64,000 bases of DNA, taken from the NCBI GenBank assembly GCA_033002965.1, contig JAURVB010013116.1, forward strand, positions 86,502-150,501, given 5' to 3'. Positions 57,876 to 64,000 of this stretch are shown here, piece by piece (the first letter of the stretch is position 1; each line of letters opens with the position of its first letter). Source of the stretch: Piper betle. Taxonomy: Eukaryota; Streptophyta; Magnoliopsida; Piperales; Piperaceae. The position numbers and the translations under genes were made by a program. Below the pieces are notes generated by a model. The model was not told the DNA's origin. It worked only from the letters and a program-made list of their open reading frames with translations, and ran no database searches.

Positions 57876-59896
57876 TGTAAAACCCACGACCCTAGTCAGC
57901 CATTCAACTTAGTAGGCTTAGAGCATACCATTTGAGTTAGGACTTTATTATTCTATTTTATGGTAATTTATTATAATTTATTTTATATTTTTGGGGATTT
58001 ATTTTGTATTATTGACTTGAGTTAAAAACGAGTCAAGTTTTTATTATGAAATTGCCCTTGCTCTAATTTTTACTTTGAACCTGTTCTTTTCCCTCGCGGA
58101 CAAGCTCCCATGCCTCATCTAGCCACCGATGACCCCGTAGCCGATAGTGTCACCATCGGCAGCCACCATCTCGGCCACTTCTATGCTGTCACCAGCCTCC
58201 TTGCCCAACACTGACCACCACCCATGTCATGTTCATGGAGAGTCTCCCCGATCGCCATCACCGATCCAGCACCTCCTCACTAGCCTCCCGCCTCCCCTCG
58301 ACCAAGCTAGGGCAGAGCCACTAGCCCTAGCCGATTCTGCTAGAGTCGCTGCTGCTGCCATATGTTGCACCGCCAGCCATGATGCCGGCCACTCGCCCTG
58401 GCCAGACAACATAGACCCCACCTAGCTCCTAGTCCTTCCCTTGTCGGCCGATTTTTAGCCACAGCTGCCACCCTCGGCACCTTTGGCCGCCGTCATCATT
58501 ATCACTGAGTCTAGTCTGAAATCAATGTAAGACACTTCTCGCTTCTCAAATTTTAGATTTTAATTTATTTTAATTATTATGCATATCATTCATAATTTTT
58601 ATGAATTAATATATATATATATATATTTGATAATATATTAATTTTGTAAATATGTGATTATTATATTTATTTATGTAACGATTAATTGTAATTCAAATTA
58701 TTCAATTATGAAATCTAAAATGATATTGATGATGTTAAAAATTGTGAAGTTAGGTATTATAGTTATAATTATGTAAGTTAATTAATTATTTGATTAGAAA
58801 GTTAGTTTAGAAGAAGAATTAATATGAGATGAAGATAAGTTTAGAAATTGTGACGTACTCACCTAGTTAAAAGTAATGGCAGGGAGATTTCAAATTGTTA
58901 ATTGTTAATTTAATTCATTTGTTATGCATTTGATATTGATGGTAGGATTTATAGTAGTTATGATTATGCAATGAGTCACATGCATTCATTGCATTCATGC
59001 ACCATATAGTTAGCATGGGCGTTAGTGTTTAGTTTTGATGTGTAGGTATGGAGTAGGAGTTCGCCGTCTAGACGTAAAACCTTGTTTGGAGCTTCTACTA
59101 GGTCCATTTAGGACTCATTCCTTGCTTTTTTCTTTGCTCTATTATTGTTTATTTTATTGACTGTAGGATGGGTTAACTCGTGTTTTATTAGATCCCACGT
59201 ATCTCAAAAAATTTAGTCGAACAGTTTTTCAGATTAATAGCCCTCGATGATGAGACCCTTGCGTCTGCTTTCAAAAACAAGATCTACCATAAGTTGCCTT
59301 TAAGCTTATTATATAAACCCCTTCCCATACTTCTATATATAATTTTATCGAGTTTTCAATGAGACAAGAGAAAGTGAATTTGACTAGCACGTACCATGAG
59401 CGGGTGCACTTGCCAGTTACAGCGACTCTAGATTAGTGAAAGGCTATTCCATTCCAGAGGGATCTTGAAAATTCGGTGTTTTGAGTTCCTTGCATTTGAA
59501 AAATCATGGATATTTACGAGTATTATTTAGTATAGTGTACGTTTGGCAATGTGGTTCAAAAGGTACTAAAGGCGACTACATGAGAGTACTCGGCCTTCAT
59601 GCTCACGGCCAAGAGATATTTAGAAGAAATGAGAGGGTTTAGGATATACTGGTAGTCTCAAAGGATCAAAGAAAAATGAGAAATGCTACAAGAGGCATTA
59701 GCAGACTAGTCAGCTCAGGATGCTATTGGGTCCGTAGCCAGGTGGCTCCCCTGTAGATGCCCTTATAAGAGTTTAGCACAAGTATATGTGGTTTTCTTCA
59801 AAATAAGAGTTAGCTCTCAATTGCTAGTTTGTTATCCTTATTTCTTGACCAGTAACACTTGTTATTAATGTTTTCTTTTATATATATATATATAGA
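57876..59896 (+). repeat. B6: family B LTR, 5' part
   Basis: Starts TGTAAAACCCACGACCCTAG. The GC-rich block at 58080-58520, the acceptor-like TGACTGTAG at 59158-59166 and the GTACTAAAGGCGACTAC segment at 59562 all match B2 in order. Homology stops in the TA run before GAAGTTGG at about 59896, where another sequence begins. The true LTR end is not present. Confidence 0.75.
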
Positions 59897-59913
59897 AGTT
59901 GGGGAGGCTGTCC

Positions 59914-59976
59914 TGCAGCACAGCCATCTTGGCTGTGCTGCACTGTTCCAGCCGTTGGATTTTATCCAACGGCTGG
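59914..59976. repeat. Two adjacent perfect hairpins
   Basis: The first has a 12-bp stem with a 5-base loop. The second has a 13-bp stem with a 3-base loop (TTT). They lie within 20 bases of the junction with B6, which suggests that they mark the end of the inserted segment. Confidence 0.8.
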
Positions 59977-60271
59977 ACATCCGCCCCCACCTGGTAAGCC
60001 CCTCCCCCACCGAAGCGGCCTTCGGCCCCCACTGGCGAGGCCCTCACCCAGCCCCCCCCCCCGCCCACCTGCTCTAGCTGTGGGTGGCTGACAACGCATT
60101 GGACGAGTGGAGTGCGCCAACGGCTTTTGTGGCAGACTTGCAGCAGGCTTTCCAAGAGGATGCGTGAAGGAACAACGCCCTGGGTGATTGAGGGGCATTG
60201 TTTCCACGAGGATGCGTGAAGGAACAACGACCTGCGAAAAAAGTCATCCAAATCACATATTTCATTTTTAG

Positions 60272-60401
60272 GCAGGTTGGTCTGCTCAAAGAGGGCGCCA
60301 GCCAAGACGGCAGGATGAAAGCTTACTATGTTTTGGGTTCTTTATTGGAAAGCTTAGAGGATGAAATTGGAATGTGGGAGAAATTGGGCATTTGTTTTTG
60401 A
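60272..60401 (+). pseudogene. Exon-like stretch, unrecognised
   Basis: After TTTCATTTTTAG (a possible splice acceptor) the frame QVGLLKEGASQDGRMKAYYV continues to EDEIGMWEKLGICF and a TGA. Its codon-like composition differs from the flanks. I do not recognise the protein. It may be an exon of a second captured gene or chance. Confidence 0.25.
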
Positions 60402-60981
60402 GAAAAAAATCCTCATCTGGAGGGGTGATTGAATTTTATTGTAATGAATGGGTGGGTTGTTTCCATATGTTCCTTTTATTACTTTTTCTGTTGGAGCTAA
60501 TTAGATATTGGAAAAATGGTTATCTCTTTCTCTACCTTTTTATTAAAGCTTGAAAGATTGATCCTTTGATGGAGGATGCATTGGTAGAGACGTGTTGTTG
60601 TCTCTTTCTGAGGTGGGCAGGTTGATTTCCACTTCTTTTGAGTGTTGATTCCATAAATTCTTAGTTGTATGGATTCCAATTAATGCTGGAAGCCGATGGG
60701 TAGACAGTAGGGTGTTTGTTACATTCTCTTAGGTTGCCTTAACGAGCTTGTTAAACCCTAGTTATTAATAGCTTCCTCCATGTTATGAAAAGCTAAATCA
60801 AACTCAAAGTATAATACTACATAAATTAGATGTCTTATGTATTATGATTAGTTTTACTACTCTACTCACTTTAGAAATTGATGATTCAAAGTATTAATAT
60901 CCTCGTGATCGTCTTCGATTAATGATAAGGCTTTTCTGCTGATAATTGTTGAGTATGATAAACTAACCTTTGCTTTTGCAG

Positions 60982-61146
60982 ATTTCTCCTTGGCATGACA
61001 TACCTTTGCACTAATGTAATGGAGCATTTAGTTTTATAATTGAAATTCCAAAAGAGACTAGTGCAAAGATGGAGGTCGCTACAGGGGAACTTTTTACTCC
61101 TATAAAGCAGGATACAAAGAAGGGAAAGCTTCGATACTACCCATAT
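60982..61146 (+). pseudogene. Captured exon of plastid-type soluble inorganic pyrophosphatase
   Basis: Preceded by a splice-acceptor sequence (TTTGCTTTTGCAG, 60969-60981). The 55 codons read ISPWHDIPLH, a stop, then [33 protein letters not shown] and KGKLRYYPY. These words belong to the family I soluble pyrophosphatase of plant plastids (PPA6-like in Arabidopsis), which hydrolyses pyrophosphate to phosphate. A TAA at codon 11 replaces a Leu codon, and similarity ends at YYPY, before the downstream catalytic region. The intron boundary shows that genomic DNA, not mRNA, was copied. Confidence 0.8.
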
Positions 61147-61358
61147 GATCCCATTGTGCCTCCTTTTTCTGTAGTCAGATGATAACAAAAGTTGCCGCAC
61201 TCTATTAAGTTTTTTATTTTAAGCTTAATACCACGCCCATTTGTATTATGATTCTATAAAATTTGTGTAATGTTTCTTGTGAGCTCAAGTTGATTCATTT
61301 GGTAGTGAAGTTTAAGAACAAGGGAGTGTTAATACTAGCGATCCATCGAGGGAAGTAG

Positions 61359-64000
61359 TGTAACACCCCAAATCCGGTCCACACTCGTGAACCGAACCGG
61401 CATGTTACAGGCCCCGGTTAGGTCGGCTAACCCGAACCTAACTCATGCGGATCCAATCTCGGCGTCTTAAGATGAAGATACGACTCGCAATGCATTGATG
61501 AATATACAACCCTAATGTGGTACTACATGAATGACATGCAATTCAAGCACACACCAATACCATTACGATTAAACTTAATAAAAATTCTAAAATAAAACGG
61601 ACAAAATTTCCCCTAAAAGTGCAATTAGGATCCACCCTGTCAAAACAATACATACCGATATATATGCATATATCAATAATTTAAATCACACATAATCCAA
61701 TATACTGTATATTCATTATAGAACTTGGGCCATACTTCTGCTGCGCACTCTGATCACATCTCACCTCTTATCATCATATCTTAGCTTTTCATCTTGTCAT
61801 AACATTATCTCGTTGCGTTTAATCATATCCTATCATGTCTTAGTATTTTACATCATTCACAATATGATAGCATCATCAATAAAATATAGACACTCAATCG
61901 ACTAACATGTGTGCAAGTGACAAAAATGCTCCTCCGTCCAAGCTGGCTCCTTCAACTCGTAATTATTACCTACACATAGTATAAAAACCCGTCAGTAACA
62001 AGTGTTACTGGTCCGGAAAATAAAATAACTATAACAAACTGGCTATGAGAGCAAACTCTCATATGAAAGAAAACATCATACTCCACGTGAACACTCTAAA
62101 GGGCACTACTGAGGAGCCACTGGGCTGCAGACCCGGTAGCATCCCGAACTTACTGATCTGCTGTTGGTACTGTGCCGCTCTCGGCACTTCTTTTTCAGTA
62201 CTTCTCGTGAAACTTTATCCTAAGCCCTCTCCTTACCTCCATATTTCTCCTGGCCTTGAGCACGAAGGCCGAGTACTCTCAGGCAGTCGCCTTTAGTACC
62301 CTTTGAACCACAAGTCCGGACATGCGCTGTACTAAACAGTACCCGTAAACCTCCAAGTTCTCCGGGTGTGAGGAACTCAAACGCGGAGTTGTCAGGATCC
62401 CTCGGGAATGGAACAGTCCGCTGGCACTAATCCAGAGCCCGCTTTGACTGTCACGGCATCCTCTGCATGGTACGTGCAGTCGATTTCTCCATCTCTCGTC
62501 TCACAGAAACGCGAAAACTATATATATATATAGGCTTCGGTAGGGAGTTATATAATAGGCCCGAAGGCAACTTTTGGTGGATCTTGTTTTCGAAATCAAC
62601 CTCGAGGGATCTCATCCTCGAGGGGTTATTAATCCGGAAAATGTTCGGTTAAATGGCCCGAGTTAAGTGGGATCCGATAAAACGCCACTTAACCCGTCCT
62701 GCAGGCAATAAATTAAACATACAATAGAAAGAGTAAATCAGAGACGAGTCCTAAACGGACCTGGTAGAAGCTCCAACGTGTCATCGCGCCTAGGCGGCGA
62801 GCTCCTACTTCGTACCTACACATCAAAACTGAAATACTAACGCCCGCTAACTAAATGATGCATCAAACACAATGAACATCAATCACAATTCAATCATCAA
62901 CATCCAGCAACAGTTAAATAATCATAAATTTAAATAATTCTAACTCATCCTAGTCATACCAATTTTATTGTGTTTTTCAAAGTTACGTCCTGATCACTTA
63001 TCATGCTGAGACTCCTACCTCATTAGATCGCTGAACCTTCATTCACACTTAATCTCATTATGTAACTTATCATTTCATCCCTAATTAGTCATTAATCACA
63101 TCATGTAACTTATCACTATCAATCACATCAATAAATCAACCCTAGCATGCTGTGCTAACAATCATCAGACTTTAACTTATAAATTCGGAGGTAATTATAT
63201 ACCTCATGTCGTCGGCAATCGGCGACGGCTAGGGTTCCGTCGCACGTCTCGAAGCTCAAATTCGGCGCTCATCGGCGTCCGAAGCTCGATCGGGCTCGAC
63301 TGGGTGAGCCCCGCGGAAGATCCGGTGAATTCCAGTGAATTCCGGAAATTCCGGTTTTCCAGTGGTTTTCCGGCAGCTGCTGGCGGTTTTCCGGCGGCTT
63401 CCGGTGGTTTTCCGGCGACAATTGCCGGCGGCGTCTACTGGTCGGAAAGGGGTCGTGTTGGGTACCCTCGGAACCGGCTCGGCGAGCCCGACTCATCTAC
63501 GAGGTCGACGCGGCCAACGGAGGTGGCGGCTCGCCGGAAAATGGCTAAAACAGGGCCGGCGGCGATGGGTCGCTAGATCCGGCCGGCCCGGGCGGCGATG
63601 GCCTCCGCTCCGGTCGGGGAAGGCCGCTAGGGGGTCGAAGACGTCGAGGCGACTACTCGATCGCGGCGGCGACGGTCGCCGGCGGCGGAATCGGTGACAC
63701 GACCGAAATGTGCCGCGGCGCTAGGCGAGGCGATTCCGGCGTCGCGGCAGCCTGGCAGCGGCCGGGGCTGGTCGGGGTGGCACGGCGACGCCGTGGCGGG
63801 GCTAGGCAGGGTCGATCGGCGACCGGGCGGCGGCGGCAACGGCGGCGGCGGCGACGCGCAGTGGCGGCGTCGCGGTAAGGGTCGGGGAAGAAGGTATGGG
63901 GGAGAAAAAGACTCGATGGCAAACTCGTAAATATTACTTGACTCGTCTCCGACTCGAGTCAAGTATAATAACTAAGTCGTATTAAATCCTAAAAAAATTC
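61359..64000 (-). repeat. B7: family B LTR, running off the window
   Basis: Begins TGTAACACCCC and follows B5 block for block: the TCAGGCAGTCGCC segment near 62279, intron-like GT-AG at 63202 and 62701 (minus), a GC-rich block (63205-63920) and TTCCGGCGGCTTCCGG-type repeats at 63345-63430. The end (TCCTAAAAAAATTC) corresponds to about 51078 in B5, so roughly 375 bp are missing beyond the window. Long frames in the GC block are not called as genes. Confidence 0.85.

Larger units (their letters stand above)
59897..61358. mobile_element. Segment carrying a captured gene fragment; element type unknown
   Basis: Interrupts B6 after a TA run. It begins with two strong hairpins: 59914-59942 (TGCAGCACAGCC and its complement) and 59948-59976 (CCAGCCGTTGGAT and its complement). 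A 22-bp direct repeat (GAGGATGCGTGAAGGAACAA) follows at 60157 and 60209, then an exon-like stretch at 60272-60401 and the pyrophosphatase exon at 60982. The right boundary is hidden because LTR B7 begins at 61359. Gene capture with intron sequence suggests a DNA transposon (Pack-MULE or Helitron), but neither terminal signature can be confirmed. Confidence 0.45.

Noticed and set aside
59860..60305. Minus-strand frame of 146 codons over the hairpin region
   Set aside because: It crosses the junction between the B LTR and the inserted segment and reads through two palindromes, so it is unlikely to encode anything.
63269..63962. GC-rich open frames at the right end of the window
   Set aside because: Same LTR block as in B5; composition explains the open frames.

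Overview
The window is plant (angiosperm) nuclear DNA from a large, repeat-dense genome. It holds no intact host gene, rRNA, tRNA or CRISPR array. Almost everything that can be named is an LTR retrotransposon or a piece of one, stacked by nested insertion. The evidence is TG...CA termini, 5-bp target-site duplications (TSDs), primer-binding sites (PBS) for initiator-Met or Arg tRNA, polypurine tracts, and broken Gag, reverse transcriptase, RNase H, integrase and chromodomain reading frames. The species cannot be named from this sequence.

Layout: 1-1329 is AT-rich or LTR-like flank. A Tekay/Del-like chromovirus (family A, copy A1, + strand, TSD CAAAA) spans 1335-16093. Its 3' LTR was split by a very young element (10365-15712, - strand, TSD TAGGG). 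That young element encodes a single intact 908-residue Gag-like protein with a PB1-type domain near its C terminus and carries no pol. It is the most unusual object in the window. From 16289 to 33352 there are LTRs of two further families, called B (about 2.5-3.1 kb; starts TGTAAAACC, ends GTGTTACA) and C. Solo LTRs with perfect TSDs sit inside them: B1 at 17380-20486 (TCTTG) and A' at 25020-26296 (TGATT).

From 33353 to 42478 lies a second family A copy (A2, - strand), which shares with A1 a Gag-to-RT deletion junction. It abuts a decayed Gag (42479-43960, -) that belongs to a family B element whose PBS is at 46348-46359 and whose LTR is 46364-53854. That LTR contains a solo LTR of its own family (48598-51453, TSD ACTAG) and a composite cluster of miniature retrotransposons (TRIMs, 51624-53390). 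From 53855 to 57875 there are more C-like fragments and unassigned AT-rich DNA. The end of the window has a partial B LTR (57876-59896), a segment carrying a captured exon of a plastid-type soluble inorganic pyrophosphatase (60982-61146), and another B LTR that runs off the window.

No genes work together as a host pathway. Functionally, the A, B and C copies are dead. The 10365-15712 element has an intact Gag-like gene, nearly identical LTRs, PBS and polypurine tract, and could still move if an autonomous relative supplies protease, reverse transcriptase and integrase.
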